Source: Baffinella frigidus (Eukaryota > Cryptophyceae > Cryptomonadales > Baffinellaceae). Taken from it: a stretch of DNA of 34,637 nucleotides. The notes beneath the pieces were generated by a model. The model did not search any database and was not told where the DNA came from. It saw only the letters and a list, made by a program, of their open reading frames with translations. The stretch covers positions 1-34,637 of the forward strand of contig MU647425.1 of NCBI GenBank assembly GCA_026770585.1. The letters run 5' to 3'. The position numbers and the translations under genes are program-made. Positions 17,045 to 26,483 of the stretch are shown here, one piece after another. The stretch's first letter is position 1. Each line of letters starts with the position of its first letter.

Positions 17045-17130
17045 GTTGAGGACGAAATAGGAAGCGACTCTTAAATTGAGGACGAAATCGGAAGCGACTC
17101 TTAAGTTGAGGATGAAATCGGAAGCGACTC
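17041..17130 (+). repeat. 30-bp tandem repeat, three exact-length copies
   Basis: Copies at 17041-17070, 17071-17100 and 17101-17130 share the core TTGAGGACGAAATCGGAAGC with one or two substitutions each. The first copy contains the stop codon of the upstream gene, and the last abuts the stop codon of the minus-strand gene ending at 17131. Confidence 0.85.
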
Positions 17131-18441
17131 TTATGTTGGTGCATCTGTGTCGAGCGGGCGTATGTATTGGGTATACACTGGTGCGAAAAGTCGGCGTTTG
17201 GCATGCGTTTGGGGTGAGAGTCGGATATGCGTTCGTTTGTGGAGTTGTTGTTGGGCATGTGTCGGTTGCAATAAATGCCGAAAACATCGATCTGCCTGGA
17301 CCGCTATACTGCAAGTCGATGCTGTGTGATCTGCAATGTCGCCCGTTCTGATTCGCTTAATTGTATCTCTTGTATCTTGCTCCCACTTGGCGAGAACAGA
17401 AACACGCCCGGTAAAGTAACATCGTTTCCATGTATCGTCACACGGTGGTCGAGTCCAGTTGCACAGATGGGTTTCGCGGGGAGCTTGCACAGCAAGCTTT
17501 GCAGGCTTCCCCTGTGCACTATACAGGACACTATCGGGCTTACTGGATCTTCTGCCGGCGAATACACCATGCAAGGATGTGTCCACCCCTAGATAGCTAT
17601 ATAGACTTTGGGTTCTATTGCGAGTCGGTTCGGCATTGCTCACAAGAAGAGTAGACGGTCTCGGTGTGTGCTCCTCAACACTGTCGACATGGTGGGCCAT
17701 TTGCTTCTTCATCTTGTTCATGAGGATGGAAGCAGCCGAGACGACCTTCAATGTGTTGTGAGCCCGGACAGCAACGTTGCGTTCTAAATTGTCTTTCCCG
17801 AATTGCAACGCCTTTGCACAAGCGTGTCTCCATCGGAAGCGTGTGGAGAGAATAGAATGCATGACAACTGGGTTGAACCCACCATGAATACAAGCTATGC
17901 CTGTTTTCGTCTTTACCACAGCTCCATTCGCACATAGTACCAGTTTTTGTGTTCCACTCCGCACCCGCACAGTATCATCGTGTCTGTTGGGCCGGAGGTT
18001 GTAAGCTTGTGGTTGTGACAGGCGATCGAACACAGACACATTCGAAAACCTACCATCACTGCCTTTGGCAGGATCTGTGGATGTGTTGTGTGTTCTGCGG
18101 GGTGCATTTAGACGGCCATCGTTCAGGACATCGCAACGACCTATGGCTATAGGGCGTGTGTTCGGTGGCCACTGCGGGTGATCGCCAATCTTCGGTATGT
18201 CTGTGGACGGTTCGTAAGAGTGTTTGCGTTTCTTTTTCGGTGTGCGTTTGTCATGTGACTGTGTGGCAGAAGATATAGGCGGTCTCTGGCCCACACCCTT
18301 GCCTACCGACACTGTGTAAGCACGCTTGTGCTGTGAACTGACGCCAACTGTATTGGTGCAGTGCTTCGAGCGTATAGGCGCATAGAGTCTGGTATTCGTT
18401 CTGGATAAGGCAGGACCGTTATACAGGCTCAATGCATCCAT
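17131..18441 (-). CDS. 436-residue basic protein of unknown function
   Basis: ATG at 18441. The protein is rich in Arg, Lys, His and Thr, with a nuclear-localisation-like cluster TPKKKRKHSYE near residue 70 and further basic stretches in the C-terminal third. The middle part (CANGAVVKTKTGIACIHGGF and after) looks folded. The composition suggests a nuclear or nucleic-acid-binding protein, but no domain is recognised. The last ~70 codons lie antisense to the 3' untranslated region of the gene ending at 17044. The promoter region is shared with the 942-residue gene. Confidence 0.75.
   Translation of the reverse strand: MDALSLYNGPALSRTNTRLYAPIRSKHCTNTVGVSSQHKRAYTVSVGKGVGQRPPISSATQSHDKRTPKKKRKHSYEPSTDIPKIGDHPQWPPNTRPIAIGRCDVLNDGRLNAPRRTHNTSTDPAKGSDGRFSNVSVFDRLSQPQAYNLRPNRHDDTVRVRSGTQKLVLCANGAVVKTKTGIACIHGGFNPVVMHSILSTRFRWRHACAKALQFGKDNLERNVAVRAHNTLKVVSAASILMNKMKKQMAHHVDSVEEHTPRPSTLLVSNAEPTRNRTQSLYSYLGVDTSLHGVFAGRRSSKPDSVLYSAQGKPAKLAVQAPRETHLCNWTRPPCDDTWKRCYFTGRVSVLAKWEQDTRDTIKRIRTGDIADHTASTCSIAVQADRCFRHLLQPTHAQQQLHKRTHIRLSPQTHAKRRLFAPVYTQYIRPLDTDAPT
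17270..17275 (+). terminator. Poly(A) signal AATAAA
   Basis: Canonical hexamer 226 bp after the stop codon of the acidic-tail gene. It lies inside the antisense coding region of the neighbouring gene, so the two transcripts overlap tail to tail. Confidence 0.5.
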
Positions 18442-18784
18442 CTAAAAGAACATGGCCTGCGAGATAGTGTCTGTATCTGCCTTTTATCAGCATGCCCAAA
18501 ATCCTGCATATTTGCAGGACGTTTGAATTTGGTACTACGTTCAAGGAATGGCCATACTAGAGGCAAACGTATTTAGCCACCATTTGTCAACTTAAGAACT
18601 GTTCAACTTAAGAACTGTTATTCCAAGCAAAACATGTAGTGTTTATAAGGGCTATCTTATTAAACACCACGGGTTGTTTACAGCTCCCGGAATTGTGCAT
18701 ACGTGTTGACACTCACAGCCGCTTACTTGGTCTCACATTCTACAATGCAGACACCCCAACAGACGGCACGAATCTACTGGCACG
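18442..18784. promoter_or_regulatory. Divergent promoter region
   Basis: It separates the basic protein gene (-) from the 942-residue gene (+). It contains a 7-bp stem with a 4-nt loop (TCCTGCA at 18502, TGCAGGA at 18513) and a direct repeat GTCAACTTAAGAACTG/TTCAACTTAAGAACTG (about 18589-18617) related to the window-wide motif. TTTATAAG at 18642 is a possible TATA box. A 23-codon upstream ORF begins at 18745 and overlaps the main ATG, so it could modulate translation. Confidence 0.45.
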
Positions 18785-21613
18785 ATGCATACGCGAGTTG
18801 TGAAGCGTACCTATGAGTTTGGGAAGAGTGTCGATATGGATGCTGCAGTGCGTAGCAACCGCCGGTCACGACTCGACAGCACACATCCAGGCGCTGTGCC
18901 GCACATAGGTGTAGGTGCAGTCCCACAAACGATAGGCCGTCGGAAGAGAGCGCGTGACGATGCCAGCAATGGTGGCAGCACTCGGTTTATTACTAGAAGA
19001 CGTACCGACCAACATGTTCCGATGCATACGAAAGCATCTCGCGGACTCAAGCGCAGCCGAGAGATGTACACGACTACTAGCACCATCGTTGCTGCCAAGA
19101 TCATTTTACGGTTCATGCGCAAGTACGCGACTTCACGGCTGACGACACGCACACTCGTACTCGCGACACTACCGTATGCGGCCACAGGTGCCAGTCCTGA
19201 GTTATATGCAGTACTTGGACACAGCCTCTCCATGGTCCGTACAACCTCTGCACCGACTGTACGCTGTATGCGACGCTTGATCCAACATACCGGCCTCTTC
19301 ATTCGTGTCGAGGGAGTCTCGAACCATGCCGACATTTTCGCGGCTCGTGTTCTACGCTCTTTCGATGTCTCTGGCAACACAGACTCGTACACGACGGCCT
19401 CTACAACCGCCTTTGCGACCGCCCATACGTCAGAATACAAACCGGCGGTGGAACTACAGCGCAATGCCAAACTGCTGTCCACGCTCTTCTGCAAGACGCG
19501 GCAGTACATCCTGAAGACTGTCTCGAATAAAATCGGTCTACGCAACACGCCGCTGCTCAGTGACGGTGTCAACGCTACGTTGTGTTTATGTCTCCGAAAC
19601 TTTGACGTTGCGCTGTCAAACTGGCATCGCGACAACTCAGAGCAACTGCAATATCGCACACAACGAGTACTCTTCAATGTCTACGATACCGAGACCGTCT
19701 TGCGGACTGTTATGCAAGACGCGCAAGGCTGCTGTGTTCCGAAACCGTTTCTCGCGTCACAAGCTACATTCTACCACAAGGAATTCCACAAGATAGAGAC
19801 GACGTTTCTCAAGGCCTCTGTCATGTTCGGCGGTGCGGAACTTGTGCAGAAGATGAACAACATGTATCGCAAACAACGGCAACTCGCTATCGTCAACTCG
19901 CCGGTCGGCGGGTTCACTGTCGCGACCGAACCTCTTCTCACAGCCACTTGCGACACGCACACGACTTCGACGATGCGGCGTATACTACATCAACAACATG
20001 CCCAGGACACCTACAGCCAAGAAGCTTTCAACCACGAGTCTGTGTTAGACGCATCATTCCGCATCAAATATGCCCATGTCGGTCGTGATGACAAGTCTCT
20101 TCGGCAAGCTGTTAACATCTTCGACCAAGGACGCAAAGACGATTTGCGTCAAAAGATGTGCTGCACTGATACAGACAATGGCACCCCCGTGTACGCACAC
20201 GCTCTTCTCGTCGTAGTGGAACTACGCAAACACCTACAAGAGCTCAACCTACACACGCACTGTGACTTGGTCTTGGGCTGGTTGGACACCAAACGATGGA
20301 AGAAATGCCTCGAAGTCGGTCGAATGACATGGACCGACGTTGTCGGTATCCTCAAGATTGTCGTCTACGCGATGCGGTACTGTATAGGTACCGACGTTGC
20401 ACGCAAGGTGCTGTACACCCAGCAACTCTCCAAGTGTATGGATCATGGGTCGGTGACATCGTGCACGGACGCCCACCGAGTTCTGTGTTCCAGACCAAGG
20501 GCCTACACACGCCTCATGGGCGCTACACTGAGCAAGATGAGCGAATTGTTCGGTGTAGACGACAAGGCCGTCGTCTGTGACAAGAATGGCGAGAGCCCGG
20601 GCCTCGCTTTGGACCGCGATACATATGTTCGTCTCAGAAATAGTATCAACTCTCTCTTCGGTGCAGAGCACTCAAACACAACAGCGCAGCTCCGGGGTAT
20701 GTTCTGTGACATGGCCGAGACCATCACACAAGAACTACAACACCTCGACGTCAAGCTGTGTAACGCTGGGACGGACGCGATCCGGTTGTCTTCAATGGCT
20801 GAAAATGTCGAGACAGAACAGCTGGCTGTGCGGGGGTGGTTCGTCCAAGGGTTGGGTACGACAAACACATATGAGTGGATGAAACACCACGCCGACTCCT
20901 CTACACCCGGGGTTGGTCGTGTCCAACCCTTGGTCGCGACGGTGTTCAAAGGATACATTTCTCTCATCATGGACGAGGCTTCATTGCAGATCGAAGAAGT
21001 GGACTACCCCGAGCTTGCCATCCTCGACATTCCATACATACACACCACGCGTGGCATGTTCTATGGACAAGTGGCGCAGGCAACTGTTCTAGTGCTGCTT
21101 GGACAACGCCTCACGGATGTTGGTGTCTCTCGCCGCGAGATCGAGACGTGTCTCCACCGCGTCGCGGTGGACCCGTCGTTTATCGACGTTGGACAGCCCG
21201 AAACGTGCCGTGGTGAGAAGCAAGCACAAGACTCTTTGCGCGAGATAACACGCGACGCGCTCGACTACATCACGGTGACAGACGCGACACGCGATCTCAT
21301 TTTGCAGGAGGTTTCCCGCAAAACGTGCCACCGTGGCTACCCCACATCTGTGGTCGCGTCGAGTATCGCTCGCAAATGGAAGGCAGCGACTGCAAAGTCG
21401 GTACCAGGCGCGTCGGGGCAGTCCTGTGACATCTTTGCATCGGCTGCGCATACACGGGACGCATTCTCTTCGGGTCTTATGCTACCCAATGTTGCACGCT
21501 ACCTTGCGCAGGACTTCCACTTCTCTACGATGGCGCTTGTACAGCGCGTTGTTTTCAACGTGGCAGTTCAATACGAACGATATCGCGAACTCATGCATAC
21601 GATGGACATGTGA
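18785..21613 (+). CDS. 942-residue protein of unknown function
   Basis: The second-longest protein in the window. ATG at 18785. The N-terminal ~100 residues are strongly basic (SNRRSRLDS, GRRKRARDD, RFITRRRTD), as in nucleic-acid-binding or capsid-interior tails. The remainder is mostly helical with scattered cysteines and no signal peptide or membrane segment. I see no Walker motif, protease triad or polymerase motif. Its size and its place in a packaging-type viral genome make a structural role (capsid or portal) conceivable, but that is inference only. A short overlapping upstream ORF precedes it, and an AATAAA signal follows 63 bp after the stop. Confidence 0.8.
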   Translation: MHTRVVKRTYEFGKSVDMDAAVRSNRRSRLDSTHPGAVPHIGVGAVPQTIGRRKRARDDASNGGSTRFITRRRTDQHVPMHTKASRGLKRSREMYTTTSTIVAAKIILRFMRKYATSRLTTRTLVLATLPYAATGASPELYAVLGHSLSMVRTTSAPTVRCMRRLIQHTGLFIRVEGVSNHADIFAARVLRSFDVSGNTDSYTTASTTAFATAHTSEYKPAVELQRNAKLLSTLFCKTRQYILKTVSNKIGLRNTPLLSDGVNATLCLCLRNFDVALSNWHRDNSEQLQYRTQRVLFNVYDTETVLRTVMQDAQGCCVPKPFLASQATFYHKEFHKIETTFLKASVMFGGAELVQKMNNMYRKQRQLAIVNSPVGGFTVATEPLLTATCDTHTTSTMRRILHQQHAQDTYSQEAFNHESVLDASFRIKYAHVGRDDKSLRQAVNIFDQGRKDDLRQKMCCTDTDNGTPVYAHALLVVVELRKHLQELNLHTHCDLVLGWLDTKRWKKCLEVGRMTWTDVVGILKIVVYAMRYCIGTDVARKVLYTQQLSKCMDHGSVTSCTDAHRVLCSRPRAYTRLMGATLSKMSELFGVDDKAVVCDKNGESPGLALDRDTYVRLRNSINSLFGAEHSNTTAQLRGMFCDMAETITQELQHLDVKLCNAGTDAIRLSSMAENVETEQLAVRGWFVQGLGTTNTYEWMKHHADSSTPGVGRVQPLVATVFKGYISLIMDEASLQIEEVDYPELAILDIPYIHTTRGMFYGQVAQATVLVLLGQRLTDVGVSRREIETCLHRVAVDPSFIDVGQPETCRGEKQAQDSLREITRDALDYITVTDATRDLILQEVSRKTCHRGYPTSVVASSIARKWKAATAKSVPGASGQSCDIFASAAHTRDAFSSGLMLPNVARYLAQDFHFSTMALVQRVVFNVAVQYERYRELMHTMDM

Positions 21614-21675
21614 GTAGTATGTGCCAAGTAGGCAGTAGGCTGTGATTCGGCTGCGTCCGCAGTCTGTATGCATTC

Positions 21676-21681
21676 AATAAA
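21676..21681 (+). terminator. Poly(A) signal AATAAA
   Basis: A canonical hexamer 63 bp downstream of the 942-residue gene, in a position typical for eukaryotic mRNA 3' ends. Confidence 0.7.
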
Positions 21682-21808
21682 CAACACCAAAGACACTTCA
21701 ACGCTTCAAAATGTGCCAGTCCATTCATTGTACCGCATGTTTATTTAAGCACTCGCTTATACACAGCACGCACGGGGTCGCTAGTAACAACACGCTCATA
21801 ACACGCTC

Positions 21809-22066
21809 ATGCCACAGATGAGCAACCGCCAGAATAGTGGGGAAGGTGCTCAACCACTGATGAGACTGGACCCATCTGGGGTCGACGATATCAATACAGC
21901 AAGAACATTCTTGGTCTCACTCAATAATTCCTCTATGTGGAAAACACTAGGCACAGGACGTGTTCTGTGTGCAGAAGGATTGAACAATGCAGATATACTT
22001 AGATTGGTAAAATCTGGTCAATACTCCAATGGTAGCGACAATGCCTCGAGTGGACTTGCGACGTGA
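21809..22066 (+). CDS. 85-codon ORF, probable first exon of the nuclease/coiled-coil gene
   Basis: ATG at 21809. It encodes a protein-like segment (including GVDDINTARTFLVSL) and overlaps the next, much longer ORF by 38 bp in another frame. A GTAAAA 5' site at 22007 and an AAAAG 3' site at 22091 define an 85-nt intron. It joins codon phase 0 to phase 0, so 21809-22006 would continue directly into the long frame at 22092. The intron length matches others in the window. The alternatives are an independent 85-residue protein or a +1 frameshift; no slippery site is evident. Confidence 0.6.
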   Translation: MPQMSNRQNSGEGAQPLMRLDPSGVDDINTARTFLVSLNNSSMWKTLGTGRVLCAEGLNNADILRLVKSGQYSNGSDNASSGLAT

Positions 22067-24914
22067 ATCTTCTACATTCCGCGACCAAAAGCATGCAGAT
22101 CTCATAGCTAGGAAGACTGTTTTTGTGATGAAGAATCTGCGCGAAGTGGCAAATGGGCTGGTCGAGGATCACTCCCAACATTTCGTTAAAGAAACCGACT
22201 TCAAGAAGAAACTAAATTCCAGGTGGGGGACGACACCCAAAGAAGCACCTTTCGTGGGACAGCACCCGATGACAAACGAGCTAGTATTAGGTAATGGTAA
22301 AAGGGTTGACATTGAAATTCTGGTGCACGCAGACCATTTCACGGACCCGGCTGGCATCAAGGTAACGTATTCATATACACTATTGGTGGAACTGAAGTTT
22401 TATGAGCAGTCAGAAACAAGAGCTTCTGCAGTTGCTACAAAAATGTACGCATACGCGTCTGCAAGAAATGGTGAACTGGACCACTATCCCGTTGCGATGG
22501 CATTGCTCTATATTGCGAAGCGTTCAGTTACACAGGATGCAACAAGTAAAAAGGCTGTTGACAGACCTCGTCAATTGCATGCCAATTACTGGGGACTGCG
22601 ATCCAACTTGAATCTTTCCAAAAGAAGTAGTCAGGAATTATGGAGAATCGGTTTGGTGTATGAAACGCCAACAATCCCTGAGCATGAATCACTGTTGAAG
22701 CCTCTAGGTGAGCATGCGGAAGCGGAACCCCATGTTGAAACACACTCGCTAGATGACAACACCCCTGAAGACGTCCCTGAAGACGTCCCTGAAGACGCCC
22801 GTGGCGGTGCCTCTGACAACACCCCCAACGAAGACCATACCATGGATATTGATGAAGTAACACCGCGCCGGCATTCTTCGAGGAAACTGGCCGAACATAC
22901 CCTAGCAGCGCCTCCAGCACCTCCACAGACAGCTGTCATCGCCCAGAAGAAATCTATCAAACAAAAACCAAAGACTGCTGCTAAAAAGTACCCACTTCGC
23001 AATGAAAATACAGATGCAGACGGGTGGCGTAGCGTGGACAACGGCGCAGTCGTTGTGGCGACCCCCATGTCTGTTGACGCGACAGAGCTTGTCGGCAATC
23101 GCGATCCAATTAATTATACGACAAGCGCAACGTTTAAATTTGGAATTGGTGATGCCCAACACCACCACTTGGACCCAAACAACCTCAGGGGTCACTTGAT
23201 GCGCGAACGCAAGATCGTTTTTAACCCCGGGCTTGACTGGGGTATGCAGACTACCGACTTGCAGTTTGGGGAAGATGTTGAAAGTCTCATATTTTTAGAT
23301 GCTATTGGACGAACGGACGATGTGACATACCAATGGGTGGTGGTACAAGACTCAAAATATGGAAGTGCACGCCAATGGGTTGTGGGTAGGATCGTTCGGA
23401 TGAAACATAACGAAGATTCCATTTACGTGGGTATTACATTCCGGTCCGACAACGCGGGGTCACACAACGGCTACATGACGCTGAAAATGGATCTCGACGA
23501 AAGCGGTGTTGCTAAGATGCAAAAAAAATGCTTCTTTTCGAACTGCGCATCTACTGAGTTGAGTAAAGATTGGTCGATACGCTGGAAACCGCAGAAATCC
23601 AACTCAGCAACATACAAATTCTGCATCTTTACGTCGTATGCATTAAGCTATGATGACGTCTTCTTGCTGCACAAGCTACGAAAGGAGCATGAGGACCGCG
23701 AACAATTTATCAATGTGCATGAACAAGATACCAGCGATAGGATTACTGAGATTCAAACCTACAAACAAGACATACGTCGACTCACTGACCAACAACGAGA
23801 TAGCGACGAATCATTGAAAGTGGTTCAATTTACACTCGACACCCAACTCGAGGGCCTGCACCAAGCCGACACCAACTTGGGGACTAAAATCACCGATATC
23901 CAGTCGATACTTGTCGTTATAGACCATCATCAACAGGCTACACTCGAACAGATCCACTTTTCGCTGTGTGCCGCCGACACCATGGAACGGAAACTCAGCC
24001 TTGTGTACTCCAAGAACAACGAGCTAGATCAAAAGATCAGATTGCAAAATCAGCACATTCTTAAGATTAAGCATGAACTGACGTTACTCATGACAAGTGC
24101 GGTCCCTGTCAATGTTGTCGAAGAGTTGCGTTTGGGGATCGAGCCCCAAGAAGCCGCGGCACAAGCCCAACTGAATGCTCTGCAGTCAGAAGTTGTTGGA
24201 TATCGTACAAGTGCCGATAGAATGCATGGTACATTGCTTGACATGCGCAGAGAAAATAGCTCGCTATGTGCAAGGCTTGATCATTCAAAAGCAACGTATG
24301 CTGCTTACGAATACCAAGTACAGGTGCTAAAACAAGAGATGGCTGAAAACATGAAAGCTGTACAGACTCTCAAAGCAGAGTTGGCTGTTGCAAAAGACAC
24401 CAATGCGCGTGTACGCGAAGAGTTGAACTCTGCTATAACCGACAAGAAATCCAGCGAAGGAAAGCTCGCAGAGTCTGTTACGAACACGACGATCAAAGTC
24501 ACACAGCTCGAAACGACAATCACAGACCAAAGGAATACGTCGGTCCGTGAGCAAGGTGTTCGAGATACAGAGATCATACAGCTGAAAGATGGACAGAAAA
24601 CGTCAATGCGAACATGTGTAGAACTTGAGACGCAGCTCGCAGCATCGATACATTCTGTTACGACCGCAGGGGCGAAGATCTTGCGCCTCGAAACGACCAT
24701 CGCGGACACAGCGGCTCAATCGGTCCGTAATAAAGAGCTTAATGCAATCATAGTGGCGGCTTCGAGACAATCTGTAGAAGATGAAAAGGAGCGCGTTGCG
24801 GAGCTCACACGAGAATTGGCGATACAGAGAGATGTTGTAACAGCTGCTGACACTCGTGTTGAGACGGTTCGACAACATTTCACGACAGAGGTCACGGAGC
24901 ATACAGAGTTGTGA
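22029..24914 (+). CDS. PD-(D/E)XK-like domain plus long coiled coil
   Basis: As an unspliced ORF from ATG 22029 it has 961 residues; the spliced model (21809-22006 joined to 22092-24914) has 1006. Residues about 35-200 resemble a restriction-endonuclease-like fold: helix, then strand with D94 (KRVDIEILV), then strand with E121-x-K123 (LLVELKFY), then a helix with Q and Y residues. That is the D...ExK arrangement of PD-(D/E)XK nucleases. Residues about 235-330 are a charged, Pro-rich linker with EDVPEDVPEDA repeats. A beta-rich region follows. From about 545 to the end is a long coiled coil with heptad patterns and repeated LETTI/LETQL units. It might bind or cut DNA while multimerising through the coil (inference). 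Confidence 0.75.
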   Translation: MVATMPRVDLRRESSTFRDQKHADLIARKTVFVMKNLREVANGLVEDHSQHFVKETDFKKKLNSRWGTTPKEAPFVGQHPMTNELVLGNGKRVDIEILVHADHFTDPAGIKVTYSYTLLVELKFYEQSETRASAVATKMYAYASARNGELDHYPVAMALLYIAKRSVTQDATSKKAVDRPRQLHANYWGLRSNLNLSKRSSQELWRIGLVYETPTIPEHESLLKPLGEHAEAEPHVETHSLDDNTPEDVPEDVPEDARGGASDNTPNEDHTMDIDEVTPRRHSSRKLAEHTLAAPPAPPQTAVIAQKKSIKQKPKTAAKKYPLRNENTDADGWRSVDNGAVVVATPMSVDATELVGNRDPINYTTSATFKFGIGDAQHHHLDPNNLRGHLMRERKIVFNPGLDWGMQTTDLQFGEDVESLIFLDAIGRTDDVTYQWVVVQDSKYGSARQWVVGRIVRMKHNEDSIYVGITFRSDNAGSHNGYMTLKMDLDESGVAKMQKKCFFSNCASTELSKDWSIRWKPQKSNSATYKFCIFTSYALSYDDVFLLHKLRKEHEDREQFINVHEQDTSDRITEIQTYKQDIRRLTDQQRDSDESLKVVQFTLDTQLEGLHQADTNLGTKITDIQSILVVIDHHQQATLEQIHFSLCAADTMERKLSLVYSKNNELDQKIRLQNQHILKIKHELTLLMTSAVPVNVVEELRLGIEPQEAAAQAQLNALQSEVVGYRTSADRMHGTLLDMRRENSSLCARLDHSKATYAAYEYQVQVLKQEMAENMKAVQTLKAELAVAKDTNARVREELNSAITDKKSSEGKLAESVTNTTIKVTQLETTITDQRNTSVREQGVRDTEIIQLKDGQKTSMRTCVELETQLAASIHSVTTAGAKILRLETTIADTAAQSVRNKELNAIIVAASRQSVEDEKERVAELTRELAIQRDVVTAADTRVETVRQHFTTEVTEHTEL

Positions 24915-24923
24915 CGTGTTGTT

Positions 24924-25706
24924 ATGCTAGAGCGTGTACAGAATAGAAACTTCCGACGTCTACATACCAACTGTGTACAGAAGAACGTGCATGGTGGCAA
25001 TGCCGACAATGTCGGTGGTGGTGGTGGTGGTGGTGGTGCTAATGGAGGTGGTGGTGGTGGTGGTAGTGGCAGTAGAGACAATGGAACAGCTGTGCCAGGC
25101 AATGGAAGAGCTGCTGAAGCAGATAGTGCTGGTGGTGATGGCAAGGGAGCAGCAGCTCAAGCAGCGGGTAGAGACAAGGGAGCAGCTGGTGGAGATGGCG
25201 GCAAGGGAGCAGCTGATGGACATGGTGTCAATGTAGCAAATGCAAGAGGTGCCAATGCAGCAAATGCAGGAGGTGCAAATGCAGCAGCTGCAAATGAAGC
25301 AGCAGTTGCAAATGAAGCAGCAGCTGCAAATGAAGCAGCAGCTGCTGCTGCTAATAGCGACGACAGCGATGATGATGCAAGCGAATGGAAGAATACAACA
25401 TTGCCAAAGAGCAACCAAAACAAAGCAGCAAAGCCAAGAACCCTGATGCTGAAATATGGTCGCGGACACTACGTCAGGCCACCACCAAAGCCTAACACCA
25501 CCAGCGTGAAGGACATTTGGGAACCCGAAGCAGGTTCTGGTTTTGACGATAATGTCACATTCGTAAACGGTGTTACTAAGACGACTGGGCCAAAAGGTGG
25601 TGCCGCACGGTCTCGTGGGGTTGGTAGCTCGACGGCTCGCAAGCAGAAACGAGACACGAAAGATTCGATGCAGCAGTATGCGTTTTATGGTAATATTGAA
25701 TGCTAA
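24924..25706 (+). CDS. 260-residue Gly/Ala-rich low-complexity protein
   Basis: ATG at 24924, ten bases after the previous stop codon. Residues about 24-150 are low complexity: two poly-Gly runs, then repeats such as GANAANAGGAN and NEAAAANEAAA encoded by GCA/GGT-rich microsatellite-like DNA. The C-terminal ~110 residues are ordinary and basic (MLKYGRGHYVRPPPKP, ARKQKRDTKDS) and support this as the coding frame. Function unknown. The composition fits a disordered spacer with a basic binding tail. The opposite strand is also open here, but only because of the repeat. Confidence 0.65.
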   Translation: MLERVQNRNFRRLHTNCVQKNVHGGNADNVGGGGGGGGANGGGGGGGSGSRDNGTAVPGNGRAAEADSAGGDGKGAAAQAAGRDKGAAGGDGGKGAADGHGVNVANARGANAANAGGANAAAANEAAVANEAAAANEAAAAAANSDDSDDDASEWKNTTLPKSNQNKAAKPRTLMLKYGRGHYVRPPPKPNTTSVKDIWEPEAGSGFDDNVTFVNGVTKTTGPKGGAARSRGVGSSTARKQKRDTKDSMQQYAFYGNIEC

Positions 25707-25734
25707 AAGATCGTTCGCATCTGTCACTCATATA

Positions 25735-25768
25735 AACACACACACACACACAGACACACACACACAGT
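25735..25768. repeat. CA microsatellite
   Basis: An (AC)n run with two AGAC interruptions between two convergent genes. Confidence 0.8.
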
Positions 25769-25777
25769 CCACTGCGA

Positions 25778-25783
25778 TTTATT
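25778..25783 (-). terminator. Poly(A) signal AATAAA
   Basis: TTTATT on the plus strand gives AATAAA on the minus strand, about 58 bp past the stop of the 150-residue gene. Confidence 0.6.
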
Positions 25784-25840
25784 CAAAACTGCAGACACAT
25801 GCACACACACTGCGGCATTTAGCTCCCCTTAGGACCCTTC

Positions 25841-26293
25841 TTAGACCCTCTTACGACCCTTCTTACCACCCTCCTTAAGACCGAACCCAAGCGACTTACG
25901 GCAGCTCTTGCGTGTGCGCTGCACGGCGGTGACGGCGGCGGCGGGTCCTTGGGTCTTGAGGACCAGCTCAGTTTGCCCGGCGGTGTTGACGACTTTGGTA
26001 AACGTCTTGGTGTGGTTACACGTGTGACACGTCGTGTGCACTTCTTCTTTCTCCGCAGCGATCACCGCATCGGTCTCCGCATGCACGCGAGCGAGTATGA
26101 CCTTGATCTCGCGATCCATTTTGGCGGTACGTGGTGCGAGCGACCACTCCATCACCGCCGGCAAGGCCTTCGTGGGCGCCTGTAGCGCAGAGTCGTCCAC
26201 GACGAGCGTGGTTTCAGTGTCGGTCATAGTACGCTGTATTTCCCTGTTTGCCGTGTTTGCCATGTTTGCCGTGTTTGCCCTGTCACTCATCAT
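25841..26293 (-). CDS. 150-residue protein with basic tail
   Basis: Two adjacent ATGs at 26293 and 26290. The N-terminus has a small Asn-Thr-Ala repeat (ANTANMANTANRE) from a 9-bp DNA repeat. The middle is helical and charged, with CHTCNHTKT containing a single CxxC. The C-terminus is strongly basic (SCRKSLGFGLKEGGKKGRKR), suggesting nucleic-acid binding or nuclear targeting. An AATAAA follows on the same strand. It is divergent from the small gene at 26484. Function unknown. Confidence 0.7.
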   Translation of the reverse strand: MMSDRANTANMANTANREIQRTMTDTETTLVVDDSALQAPTKALPAVMEWSLAPRTAKMDREIKVILARVHAETDAVIAAEKEEVHTTCHTCNHTKTFTKVVNTAGQTELVLKTQGPAAAVTAVQRTRKSCRKSLGFGLKEGGKKGRKRV

Positions 26294-26349
26294 GCCAGGT
26301 AGGTCGATGATAAAATCACAGAGTCTCGACCAGATTTATGCCACGATTT

Positions 26350-26483
26350 TCGGGGTCTTTACTATTATAATTACAATTACTCAACCCATACCATTACTCA
26401 GTGTTCTCGATACAATCACTCAACCCACACAATCACCCAACTCACTCACCCAGAATCACTCAACTCACACGCACGCAAAAGCG
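26350..26483 (+). promoter_or_regulatory. Leader with repeated ACTCAACCCA-type units
   Basis: Upstream of ATG 26484, an AT-rich stretch (ACTATTATAATTACAATTAC) is followed by about six degenerate copies of TCACTCAACCCAC. The position suits a promoter plus repetitive 5' leader; the function of the repeats is unknown. Confidence 0.4.

Noticed and set aside
17076-17351. A 91-codon plus-strand ORF after the acidic-tail gene
   Set aside because: It starts inside the 30-bp repeat and is antisense to the C-terminal codons of the basic 436-residue protein.
24960-25727. A 255-codon minus-strand ORF rich in Ser, Cys, Thr and Ile
   Set aside because: It is the mirror of the Gly/Ala-coding repeat; the plus-strand frame has a normal non-repetitive C-terminus.
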